From Hofstenia miamia (lineage: Eukaryota > Xenacoelomorpha > Acoela > Hofsteniidae), in contig CABFPE010000535.1 in assembly GCA_900660155.1 (NCBI GenBank), positions 232,037-255,862 of the forward strand: DNA of 23,826 nucleotides. Direction: 5' to 3'. How positions within the stretch are numbered: the stretch's first letter is position 1; each line of letters begins with the position of its first letter. Positions 1-8,735 of this stretch are shown here, one piece after another. The notes under the pieces were generated by a model, which was not told where the DNA came from, searched no databases, and saw only the letters and a list, made by a program, of their open reading frames with translations. Both the position numbers and the translations under genes were made by a program.

Positions 1-139
1 GATCCCTCGTAGGTTCCAAAGAAAAAAGTTTTAGTTTTTCCCGTTTTAGCTACATAAATTTGGGTCCCTTCCAATTGTGAAAAGATACCAATTTAAAACT
101 TTAGGCCCAACCCCACCACGAAATAAATTGCTATGTCAA

Positions 140-272
140 AACTCTGCCCTAAGCCCGGTCCAAATTTAAAACCAACTCAATTCAAGCTCTGGTATACCCT
201 TACGTGTGAACAATTTAGAATTCGGGTGATTTCCTAAATATAAGTATGATTAATTTTAAAAACAATGTATTT
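140..272 (+). repeat. dispersed repeat, copy 1 (near window start)
   Basis: This stretch shares ordered blocks with 20770-20890 in the same orientation. Examples are 'aagcccg.tccaaattta', 'ctctggtata', 'a.gtgagcaa.atagaatt' and 'ttaattttaaaaa'. The two copies are clearly diverged and contain no open frame. No terminal inverted repeat or target duplication could be found because the left side runs into the window edge. It looks like an old non-autonomous repeat of unknown class. Confidence 0.55.
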
Positions 273-290
273 TAAACCTCTAATTACCAA

Positions 291-497
291 GGGGTCATTT
301 TGTAGACCCCCAAGCAGAAACTTTTGCAGATAGTATTCCTGTAAAACATCAGACAATGTTGATACTACATCAGTTTATCACTATTTTCAAGTTCTTTGGA
401 ATACACTAGTAAGTATATGTGCTTACTGCTTCTTGAATTTTCTAAGAAAAAACATATATTTTGAACAACTAGTTTCCATAGGGTCATTTACTGACCC
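291..497. other. two related small hairpins in non-coding DNA
   Basis: GGGGTC-8 nt-GACCCC lies at 291-310 and GGGTCA-5 nt-TGACCC at 481-497. Both hairpins share the core GGGTCATTT and a GACCCC end, so they look like two copies of one motif. The sequence between and after them, up to about 1140, is AT-rich and shows no coding potential. Their role is unknown. They may mark the ends of a small degenerate element. Confidence 0.4.
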
Positions 498-1140
498 CAT
501 ATTGTTTTTTTATCATTCATTTATGCAATGATATAATTTGCACAATTGTGTCAAATTATTATATCTATAAGCAAATTGTCACTATTATTTTATTGTGATT
601 AAAAATAATATGGCATAATTCACGCAATTATCTGTAATGTATAGATAAGTACTGTATTGTATATAATTACTATTATTTTGTTGCCATTTAATTATACTAC
701 GATGGAATTGGCAAACAGATATACATATTTATCTGCTTACTTTATATTTTGCAGAGCAGTAAAGTAAAGTTAATTAAAGTATAATTAAGGATTCGCTAAT
801 TACAAGCAAAGCAATAAAGCACAAACCCCCATTCAAAGAAATAAGAATAAAATAAAATAACAACAATCAGAGATGTTCTCTATATTTCAACTATATTTAT
901 ATTTATTATTATTAGTTTCAATTTTTTTAAATATGTGTAGTTTTGACACATCACTTTATTCAAAAATGAATGTTGCACACAAGTAGTCTTTATTTTGATT
1001 CTGTAAGTTATGTCTAGACTTTGAGATTGATAACTGTTTGGCTAAAGGGTGATGAGGTTGCTGCACTATTTGATTTATGATCTTTTTGTCTTCAGCTTTA
1101 ATTAATTTGACTATACAATACGTAGTTGATGTCATTTTTA
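498..1140. other. non-coding stretch, nothing recognised
   Basis: AT-rich sequence with frequent stops in all frames. No RNA gene, tandem array or transposon terminus was recognised. It separates the repeat-like left edge from the minus-strand LINE remains. Confidence 0.5.
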
Positions 1141-1247
1141 ATTTGAAGCGCTTTCAGAGGAAAAACTGGATTTTTTGGTGGTTTTGGCATTCTGAAGAAC
1201 AAAATTAAATTATATTTACGATTTTTGATAACATTAGTGTAACTAAT

Positions 1248-1529
1248 TTATTTTTGATTAACACCAGATACATGTAATTTGAGACCTTTTAGAATATAAA
1301 TTGAATTGTTTAGAGAATTTAGAAGATGTTTAACGTGATGTTCAAATTTAAAATTACTCTGAATTATTATTCCTAGTAAATTCACAAATGATACTTTTTC
1401 TAGTAAAATGCATAAATTACAAAAATATATGATGACTAATGTAATTCTGTTCAGGAGTAGCCACATACGCATACCTATGACAGTGCATTTTTTTGGCACA
1501 TGTTGGAGAACAGTGGGAACCTGATACAA
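1248..1529 (-). pseudogene. CR1/L2-like LINE reverse transcriptase, C-terminal fragment
   Basis: The open frame on the minus strand encodes 'LLGIIIQSNFKFEHHVKHL' followed by 'LNSLNNSIYILKGL'. This matches the region just after the catalytic YADD box in CR1/L2/jockey-type LINE reverse transcriptases, where a pattern like LGV.ID..L.w..Hi....k...IyiLr.L is typical (family knowledge). The catalytic box itself is not visible and the upstream sequence is frame-broken. It is on the same strand as the CR1/L2-like 5' fragment at 5385-5836, so the two may be the ends of one element that was split or internally deleted. Not functional. Confidence 0.65.
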
Positions 1530-2304
1530 ATACTGTGAATATTAAACGTCAAAGACAGCTAACATAGTTTGAAAACAAGCTTGGCCAATAATAACTGTTG
1601 CAGATATCAACACATAACCACTTAGAACATTTTATAGCTTTTTTACTCCTCTAATTTTACAGCTTTTTGTTATAGAGCAAAATTAGAACCCATTGAACAT
1701 TTATAGAATGAGAAGCATGGTAGACCCATTTTTGGAAAAGGCAATGTCACGTACTACATTTCATCAAATTCCTTTTTTTTACAATTTTCTTAATACTTAC
1801 ACAAAAATGAAACTCAGAATTAAAAAACTACTTGTGCACGTTCTTTTATCATCACCGTACCAGAAAAACACCGCACTGCCTCCTACCCATCACCAATCAC
1901 GAACCATTCTATTTAATAAATATTATATAAGGGTAATAAAGTGTATTAAATAAATGAAAATAAGTGAAAACAAACGAAAACAGTTGTTGACAGCAATCAA
2001 GCTCTAAAACAGAAGTAAATATTAAGGAAAAAACAAAACAAAAATGCACATGAAGATATAACGAAGATATGAACACTAACACAAAATGAATGGAAAACTA
2101 AACAAGGAAGCTAAACAAAACACAACAAAGAATTAAACTAAATTACTAAATTAATTCACACAACTTACTGAGGCATTAAAAAGGGACAAATGAAGAATTA
2201 AAAAAAGTTTACAGGTAAATTTAAAATAATATATACCTAATTAAGAAACTTAGCTGTCACATCAATGATGGCAGATTTTTGGAAAGAACAATGGTTTCTC
2301 TAAT
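1530..2304. other. LINE-flanking non-coding stretch
   Basis: This lies between the CR1/L2-like fragment and the C-terminal coding end of the Tx1/L1-like relic. The plus strand is A-rich from about 1920 to 2220. It probably includes the 3' untranslated region of the minus-strand Tx1/L1-like element, but no poly(A) tail or target-site duplication could be fixed. A short plus-strand open frame at 1693-1953 has weak resemblance to LINE C-termini and is not called. Confidence 0.35.
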
Positions 2305-3526
2305 TTACTCTATTGCTTTGTAAAGATATGATGTGCTTAGTAAGTCTGAAAATAACTGAAACTTTACTGGTTTTGTGTTATTCTGGCTGCGCAGTAAAAT
2401 ATTAGGTGCTTGGAGTTTTCATTTTCTGTTTTGCATAATCTACATAAAGGGTGTCTCAATTAATCTGAATTTTTAAGTAAAATTCATTTCAATTTATGAT
2501 TTGATTCAAAGTTACTTTATACATGATTGTTTTATAGTAAGGGCGAATAGCAGAGTTTCTTAATTTTTGGAATATTTTCTGAATTGAAAATTTTGTTATA
2601 AGCCAATAGCTTGAAGCTTTATCGAAAATTTTTCATATATATGGTTCATGGAAGTGAGGGAAATCCCACAATAATTTGCCTTTAATGGACAATTTAAATT
2701 CTAACTTGAAACCACATTTTTGTATTACAAAGTTTTACAGATTTTCAGGTTCCATATCTTGATTAATTTGAATGAGATCCCCATAAGTTTTTGGTTTGCA
2801 TATAATCCCGAGCCTAATCAAGTAATACAGCCGTTAGGGTTTAATTGAAATTAAAACTTTGTAGTGTTATTAGTGTGGATGATAGTGAGGGGTTTTATGT
2901 TTACAAATGACTTAGTTAGACTGATGTTACAAAGAATGTCCTGTAAATTGCTTCTAGCTGTAGTAAATTGGATATAATTTCAGAGTACAACTTGTTTAGT
3001 AGATGACAATCTGCTCTAAGTATTGTGAACATATTATTTACTTTATAAACCAATTGAAAATAGTATATATTTCCTAATTGAATTCCTCCATTTTTGTAAT
3101 TGCAATATTATAATTGAGATGGTCGCGAATGGTCATTGTTTTTCCATACTGAATTATTGATAGCACATTGAATTAAATTGTTTACAGGTAATAACGGGTA
3201 ATATTGTAATTTCTATATTAATTGAGTTATTAACAGATCATTGATGGCTTTGGCCTTACCGTATATGGACAAATTATGATTCGAAATAAAATTTATTAAC
3301 AATTTAATACCATTTAGAAATGCATCATTATTAATAGAATTATCACCCGATATTTTGAGCCCACACCTAAAAGTAAAATTTCACTATGCTCTGATGTACA
3401 GTCTTTAGACCAGTCTTTTGCTCTGTTGATCCATGTGAAATATGATTTTTGTTTATTTATAGATAAACCACTTAATTTGCTAAATTTGTCAAGGTGATTT
3501 TAGGCATAGAGGTGATTAATGTAATA

Positions 3527-3910
3527 TCATCTGCAAATGCTAGATATTTTTTCTATTTTGTCATAAATAAATCCATGAATTTGGAGTGAATATTGTATTT
3601 GACTCAGGAAGGGTTCTACTGTGAAGTTGAACGGCATGCACGATAGGGGGAATCTTTGCCAGACATGCCTTTGTACATGCACTGCTGGGGACAGAAAACC
3701 ATTGATTAATAGGTATGATTTACTATCTGAATAAAGTGCGCGGATGACATTCAAAATGATGTCAGGTAGTCCCAGTTTTTCTAATGTATCAAACAAATAT
3801 TTGTGATCAATTGAGTCATATGCTTTATTAGAATCAATATTAAGTATTCTCATATCAACGTTGTTCACTCTACATATCTCAATAATGCATTGGATTGTCA
3901 AGATATTCAA
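3527..3910 (-). pseudogene. Tx1/L1-like reverse transcriptase core fragment
   Basis: The minus-strand frame contains 'ILNIDSNKAYDSIDHKYLF', which is RT motif A with its catalytic Asp, then 'ALYSDSKSYLLINGF'. Next comes a degraded R.G.RQG.PLSP block, here 'QRHVWQRFPLSCMPF', and 'FNFTVEPFL'. The frame ends in a TGA at 3527, but the neighbouring frame reads 'AFADDITLI' at 3526-3540. So the second catalytic motif survives and is only displaced by a frameshift. The altered RQG.PLSP block and the shift make the copy dead. It is part of the larger relic at 2305-5390. Confidence 0.8.
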
Positions 3911-4117
3911 TGATGAGTTTCTCGCATTTATAAAGCCAGTTTGGATAGTGTGGATATAATTCTATCCCAAAACTGCTAGTCTACAATTTAGAAAGTGCGA
4001 TAAAATTTTTAAATCCATGTTCAGTAAAGCAATAGGTCTCCAGGAGTTTGGGTCTTCTAAATATTTCCCTTTTTTCTTTAATAGTCTTATAATTGCATTC
4101 AAAATGCTACGCGAAAG

Positions 4118-4309
4118 TTAGCCATATTTTAGAATTGATTCAATTAACAGTAAATAGTACGGAACAGGGATTGAGTAGAAGGTCTTGTAGAAGGCAGCAT
4201 TTAGGCCGTCTATGCTTGGGGAATTTTTTAACTTATAGATTGCACTATGAATTTCGTCAATAATATGTCTTCTATTGAAATTTGCGGATATATTAAATTG
4301 TTGCTTCAA
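4118..4309 (-). pseudogene. Tx1/L1-like RT, N-terminal fragment
   Basis: The minus-strand frame includes 'IIDEIHSAIYKLKNSPSIDG' followed by 'LNAAFYKTFYSI'. This is the block before RT motif A in L1-type elements (commonly ...I..AI..L..nKsPG.DGl..EFYK.F). The usual PG is replaced by SI. It lies directly upstream, in element sense, of the RT core at 3527-3910 and is separated from it by frame breaks. It is decayed and belongs to the same ORF2 relic. Confidence 0.75.
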
Positions 4310-5384
4310 ATTCGTGTATCAGATTTTTTGTAAAAATCAGTGAACGTGTTTATGATATCATCCTGATTGTCTGAGCGATTATTATTACTTTATTGTATGC
4401 GTAATTTTTTATGTCCTCCATGCTGCCCTCATTGACCTCATGCTCAATTTTTTTTAATATATTCCAGTTCGTCCTGGGCCTTTAGGTTTTGAATGTTTTC
4501 CATTGTGATTCCTAATACATTTTAAGTCCTTTATAATTCTACATATCATGGGACAGAAACTCAAACTGCTTTTCACAATATCTGACTTTAAAAAAGCGAC
4601 TTGACTCAATGTATTTCTGCTTAGCTTGCAAATAGTTTCTGACCCTTCCTTTCATGATTGTCCACTTAAATTGAATATTAGAAATTTCGCCATGGTCTAA
4701 TGAGAAGGAAATTATGTTCGAAACACTATAGTGTTCTTTCTCCATACACCTGGCGCATTTTGATTATCAGTTAGATATTTTGTCAATAATGGTTCATGGT
4801 CGGAAAATTTAATAGGTATTATATTGAAATCTGATATGTTTAGGTCTTGCATATCAAAACAGTGATCAATACGAGAGGAATACATGATATTATTATTAAT
4901 ATATGTGTGAGAATAATAGTCAACAAAAGCATATGTATCAATTAAGTAAAAATGTATTATTTAAATAGGTGTACCTAATTAGGGTTAAATTTGATTGTGA
5001 TTGGCAATTATGTGCATCATTTGGTAGGTAAAAGCAATTAGTGTCGCCTGCACTTAATAATAACTTGTAGTTAAGGTTGGCTAGGGAGGACTTCAAAAAA
5101 TCAACAGTATATTTATGTTAATCTTATCCTATCTAGTGGATAACTACAGTCAAATTAATTTGTGTTTGGTGAAATGTTTGGGCAGAGGGACACTCGTATT
5201 TTAACGTAAGTTTTGGGCTCGAATTTTTGCAAATAGTTAAAAGTCCTCCCTTTTTTACAGTAGTTTTTCCCTAATGTAGGCATAAAAATCTTTTCTATCT
5301 AGATAATTTTTAATTCCAGATGTTATATCCTAAATTTTTGCTTCTTGAATAAATATATAGTCAGGGTTATACTTGAATGTATCA

Positions 5385-5836
5385 GCAGCACTAGTACTTC
5401 ATCCAGTGAGAGACAAGTGAACTCCGAAAAAAGTTCATCTCTTTGTGGAATCGGCTTAGATATTTCAAGTTCAATATCAAAATCACTTTGGATTGATGTT
5501 AGTCTGAAGTGAATGCTCTGCAACTTATCATTAAAGAATAATGAAAGGTGGTTAGATAATTCAGTCAGATTTTGTATTCACGATAATGGTGAGAACTGCT
5601 GCTGGGGGTGCCAATTTCCTTTATAGCTTGAAAAAGCTTTCTAATATCACTTCCACACCTCGCCACTTTGGCAGTATAGTAATCATGCTCATTGCTTCAG
5701 CCGTGTGAACAACCAAATTGTGAAGTATCATATAATCAACAGAATCAGACTGAACCTTTGTTTTAATAAATTGTTGTTCTGCTTTCTGATGCTGTGTTTT
5801 GAGAGATTTTAGTTCTCCATCATAGCAAGGCAAAGG
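5385..5836 (-). pseudogene. CR1/L2-like LINE ORF2 fragment (between endonuclease and RT)
   Basis: On the minus strand a frame beginning near 5836 reads 'PCYDGELKSLKTQHQKAEQQ'. This matches the basic .PWyd.eL..lk...r..e..w.kt segment that lies between endonuclease and RT in CR1/L2/jockey LINEs. After frame breaks the sequence continues with 'SIHFRLTSIQSDFDIELEI' and 'ELFSEFTCLSLDEVLVLL', matching the usual F..f...s..EV..li block before RT. The CR1-like homology then stops. At about 5385 a different frame starts the Tx1/L1-like endonuclease. The simplest reading is that the Tx1/L1-like element sits inside, or adjoins, this one in the same orientation. Confidence 0.65.
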
Positions 5837-5982
5837 GAACTTCGGACTACCTTACGAAGAACTGGACAATATTTATTGAAAATATTCTTACAAGATGCAT
5901 TTTATAAACTAAGAAATGAATCTACATCACCGAGACTATATTGACTATTAGCATATGATAAGCAAGAGGATAGAAGGTTTCA
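5837..5982. other. spacer upstream of the propeller-only gene
   Basis: This is a short non-coding stretch with no trace of RING or B-box coding sequence. It separates the LINE remains from the ATG at 5983. Any promoter of the downstream gene would have to lie here or inside the LINE relic. No clear TATA box was seen. Confidence 0.35.
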
Positions 5983-6852
5983 ATGTCAGATGCAAAATTG
6001 ATTAATATCGATTCCGTTCTTTTTCCTTTTGAAAATAATTCGAAGAATGCATTGTATTATAAAAAATCAATAAGACCTCAATTATTAGAGAGATATCAAA
6101 GTAAAGCAGATTTGCTTGATATTTTGCATGATAGTAATTGTGATGAGATTTATACATTCATTGAACATTCTGATGAATGTTTTATTACTAAAACTTCAAG
6201 AAGTGGTAGCACTAGAAAATTTAGCATTGGCTCTAATCAAATACATTGGAACTGCTTATCACAACTACCCAATAACAGCTTACTAGTATTACTCAAAAAT
6301 TGGAAACTAATAGAAATAGATGATGAGTTAACTGAATATAAACCATTTCCCATTTCATTTTGTGATGTTAACAAAATTTCTCACATATGTTCTAGTTCTT
6401 GCAGCAATTTCGTTTTATTCACATCTTTAGAGTTATCAAGTTTTTTTAAATACCAAACAAACACACAAACACAGTTCCCAAAAGAACATAACAACATTTT
6501 CTCAATTAGTCTAAGTGGAGATTTAGATCATATTGTATTCAGTAATTATGAAGAAATTCATTTATTTTCATTTAAAGCTCAAAATATTGTACGTCCATTT
6601 GGCAGGTCAGAGGAGATACAATACAAGGCTGTTGCATTTCTAACTCAAAATGTTGTTATAGCTGGGTGTGATGATAATTCTCCAATGATATTTGACGTAA
6701 ACAATGGAAAACAACTAAGAAAAATTAAAAAGATTTCTGATGACATCTACAAAGATTATGAAATAAAAGAACAGATAACTCTTATATCTGTAGCCAATGA
6801 CTCATTGTTGATTTTTGATCAAGACAAGGAAATATTTAAACACAAACTTTAA
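5983..6852 (+). CDS. propeller-only paralogue of the RING/B-box protein
   Basis: This is an intact 289-codon frame from ATG to TAA. From about residue 18 to the end it is colinear with residues about 177-459 of the minus-strand RING/B-box protein at 21636-23015. Shared blocks include 'KNALYY.KS', 'QLLxRY', 'SGSxRKFSIG', 'FPISFCDVNKISHICSSS', 'VAFLTQNV' and 'ANDSLLIF'. The central block is almost unchanged between the two. The repeated hydrophobic segments and a WD-like 'IFDVNNGKQLRKIKKI' suggest a beta-propeller (inference). The first 17 residues have no counterpart, and the RING and both B-boxes are absent. So the product should lack ubiquitin-ligase activity but could bind the same partner. 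It may be functional, since the frame is open while neighbouring copies are broken, or a recent truncated copy that has not yet decayed. Confidence 0.7.
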   Translation: MSDAKLINIDSVLFPFENNSKNALYYKKSIRPQLLERYQSKADLLDILHDSNCDEIYTFIEHSDECFITKTSRSGSTRKFSIGSNQIHWNCLSQLPNNSLLVLLKNWKLIEIDDELTEYKPFPISFCDVNKISHICSSSCSNFVLFTSLELSSFFKYQTNTQTQFPKEHNNIFSISLSGDLDHIVFSNYEEIHLFSFKAQNIVRPFGRSEEIQYKAVAFLTQNVVIAGCDDNSPMIFDVNNGKQLRKIKKISDDIYKDYEIKEQITLISVANDSLLIFDQDKEIFKHKL

Positions 6853-6926
6853 AGAATAATTGAAAACTAGTTTTCTATACAAAAATTTGTATTCATATTT
6901 TTGACAATATTTTTGACAATTTTTAC

Positions 6927-6932
6927 AATAAA
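6927..6932 (+). promoter_or_regulatory. possible polyadenylation signal AATAAA
   Basis: A perfect AATAAA lies 75 nt after the stop codon of the propeller-only gene, which fits a short animal 3' UTR. In AT-rich DNA the hexamer is common, so its use is inferred from position only. Confidence 0.35.
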
Positions 6933-6939
6933 ATTCCTA

Positions 6940-7110
6940 AATTGCAGTCTTATAGTATGCTTTTAAATGAATAAAAGTAGATAATAAGTTAGCTAAGTCA
7001 AAGTGTTTTCCAATTCCTTTTTGTTATTTTAAATACATTACAAAAATTAGTTCAAGTCCTTGTAGGAATGTATTTTTATTTGTATCTAGAGAGTACCTAG
7101 GAGTAATTTT
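6940..7110 (+). pseudogene. short relic of the propeller domain ('SKCFPI' subtype)
   Basis: An open stretch from about 6973 translates to 'KVDNKLAKSKCFPIPFC' and then 'ISSSPCRNVFLFVSRE'. It aligns with 'EVDDELTEAKPFPISFC' and 'ICSSSCRNFVLFASEK' of the complete gene. The DNA around 7050-7093 is also nearly the same as 8793-8840 in the split pseudogene. Only about 50 residues of the domain remain, and weaker similarity starts near 6940. The 'SKCFPI' variant is shared with the minus-strand relic near 21190-21375, so these two form a sub-lineage. It has no start, no domain ends and no function of its own. Confidence 0.75.
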
Positions 7111-7257
7111 TGATTATGAGCAAAACTTCCAAATTTAGCTAACTATCCTATCTGGATTTGAACCTAGCAAAGCTGAAGGTTGACGTGAGTGGCTTCCCTT
7201 ATTTAATATTTGTTGAGAAATGATAAGACAGTTCTTTGAATCCAAATACTACAAATC

Positions 7258-7568
7258 TCACTATAGTAGTAAAGGAGGTCATAGGAGTGGTCACTTTTTT
7301 TCTGATTGGTCTACAGGGGGACCTTTGATCTCTGTTGGACTGTGGATATTGCTGGGGGTGTTGCTGTAGCGTCATGGAAGTTATTGATTCATGTACTTTT
7401 ACTAGTTTTTAAGTTATTTATGTGGCCTAACTTAGCTTACATCTTTTGCTTTACATACTTGCTTATTCATGTGGCTTAATTTAGTTTAGATGTTTTACTT
7501 AACATACTTGTTTTTTTATAAACATACATAGCATTAGAGATGCTACATCACACATTAATTTAGTTTAC
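7258..7568 (-). repeat. promoter-like dispersed repeat, copy A
   Basis: The plus strand here matches the reverse complement of 19838-20195 in order. Shared pieces are 'cacttttttt.tgattggtc', 'ggatattg.gg.ggtgt', 'gtcatggaagt.att', 'gttatttatgtggcctaa' and the 'acttgtttttttat' block. The inverted CCAAT box is at 7304-7308, and only one CCAAT module is present, against two in copy B. The CRE palindrome is broken here (gcgtca). CpG sites of copy B are mostly lost, so this copy looks older. It lies between two propeller relics. Confidence 0.75.
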
Positions 7569-7875
7569 ATGTTTTAATTTACATAATTGTTAATCCATAC
7601 TTGTTAAGATATCCAGTTGAAGGTGAATTGCTTGATATTTTGTGTGGCAATAAATGGATGAGATTTATACAATCATTGAACATTCTGATGAATGGTTTAT
7701 TACTAAAACTTCAAGAAGTGGTAGCATAAGAAAATTTAGCATTGCACATGGCACATATTTGTTCTATGGCAACTACTTATCACAGCTATCCAATGGTAAC
7801 TTACTAGTATTTATCCCTTTACATTCTAGTCTACTAGAAGTAGACAGTGGATTAATTGAATCACCCATGTAGCCA

Positions 7876-8051
7876 CCACCAGTGGTCCACTGGTGGGAAA
7901 TGAGTGGCATTAGTGGCCACCAGTGGGCCACTGGTGCGGAAACAGTGGCAATTACAGCCACTCATAGCCACTAGTGGACCACTGGTGGATAAGTAGTGGC
8001 AGTAGTAGCAATTGGAGCCACTCATAGCTACCAGTGGACCATTGGTGGACC
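7876..8051. repeat. left-arm array of CCACYRGTGG palindromes
   Basis: A 21-bp palindrome CCACCAGTGG-T-CCACTGGTGG lies at 7876-7896. Variants follow at 7917-7937 (CCACCAGTGG-G-CCACTGGTGC) and 7968-7988 (CCACTAGTGG-A-CCACTGGTGG), and a weaker one near 8030-8046. The last two sit in tandem units of about 50-60 bp that share 'gagccactcatag' type sequence. Each could form a hairpin with a 10-bp stem. In DNA transposons such subterminal repeats often bind transposase (family knowledge); that role is inferred here. Confidence 0.8.
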
Positions 8052-8599
8052 ACTAGTGACATCTGATTTACTCTTAATCATAAACAATATATGAGCTAAT
8101 CCTTGAGAGTAAAATATTATTCATTATTATGCTCTCTTAGATCTCATAAACATATAATATTCATTGTGAAGGGCTTTTTTGCAATTTTCTGTTTGCAAAA
8201 ATTATAAGATATATGTGCAGAATGAAATTTCAAAATAATTTATTCACTATTATTCGTAGACCTTGAAATCAATGTCTAGATGTGTACTTAAAATTGGGAA
8301 AAATATATTTCTAATTATTGGAAAAAACTAATGTTTAAAAATTGCAATTTCTTTGGAAATTGAAAATTAAATCTAAATTGGGCATTTTTGTATGCTTGTT
8401 GTTATTGATTATAATAAATAAATTCGTTAAATTTTCCATTGTCAACTTAAAATCAATGTTAATGTTAAACTTTCTAGCATTTCCTTCAACCCTTTGTTGG
8501 GTTTGTGTTAGTTTAAACTGCAATGTTTAAACTCTATCCATATAAAAGTTTGCTGTTGCTACATTTGAGGAATTTCTCTAATGCTTAAATCATATTTTG

Positions 8600-8735
8600 C
8601 CACCAGTTGCCCACCAATTAGCCACCAGTGAACCACTGATGGACCACCAGTTTACCACTGGTGGTCCACTGGTGCACGGGCGGCCGAACCCCACCTGGTG
8701 GCCCACCATATCTGCCACTGGTGGACTGCTGGTGG
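8600..8735. repeat. right-arm array of CCACYRGTGG palindromes
   Basis: Motifs such as CCACCAGTGAACCACTG (about 8619), CCACTGGTGGTCCACTGGTG (about 8656) and CCACTGGTGGACTGCTGGTGG (8715 on) mirror the left arm. With the left arm they form imperfect subterminal inverted repeats of the 896-bp element. The intervening piece near 8680-8712 is unusually GC-rich for this window. Confidence 0.75.

Larger units (their letters stand above)
2305..5390 (-). mobile_element. Tx1/L1-like LINE, nearly full-length ORF2 relic
   Basis: Read on the minus strand, the relic runs in ORF2 order across several frames. An endonuclease start 'NPDYIFIQEAKI' (QE motif) lies near 5370. An endonuclease end with 'SSRIDHCF' and 'SDHEPLL' lies near 4790-4900. 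A linker 'WTIMKGRVRNYLQ' lies near 4660. Then come reverse transcriptase N-terminal motifs at 4118-4309, the RT core at 3527-3910, an 'AFADD' catalytic box at 3526-3540, and a C-terminal zinc-type motif with the pattern CRLC-H-C near 2400-2450. The coding relic ends at a stop near 2305. Domain order and the RT core point to the Tx1/L1 group (family knowledge). Many frameshifts and stops make it inactive. Exact 5' and 3' element ends were not found. Confidence 0.75.

Noticed and set aside
1693..1953. Plus-strand 86-codon open frame with faint similarity to LINE C-termini ('IPFFYNFLNTY')
   Set aside because: The similarity is a loose pattern only, and no RT motif precedes it on that strand.
7153..7163. 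tRNA T-loop-like sequence GGTTCAAATCC on the minus strand
   Set aside because: The flanking bases do not form a T-stem, and no anticodon or acceptor arm can be built.
7876..8051. CRISPR-like array of repeats
   Set aside because: The repeats are palindromic, imperfect and of unequal spacing, lie inside a eukaryotic mobile element, and no cas gene is present.
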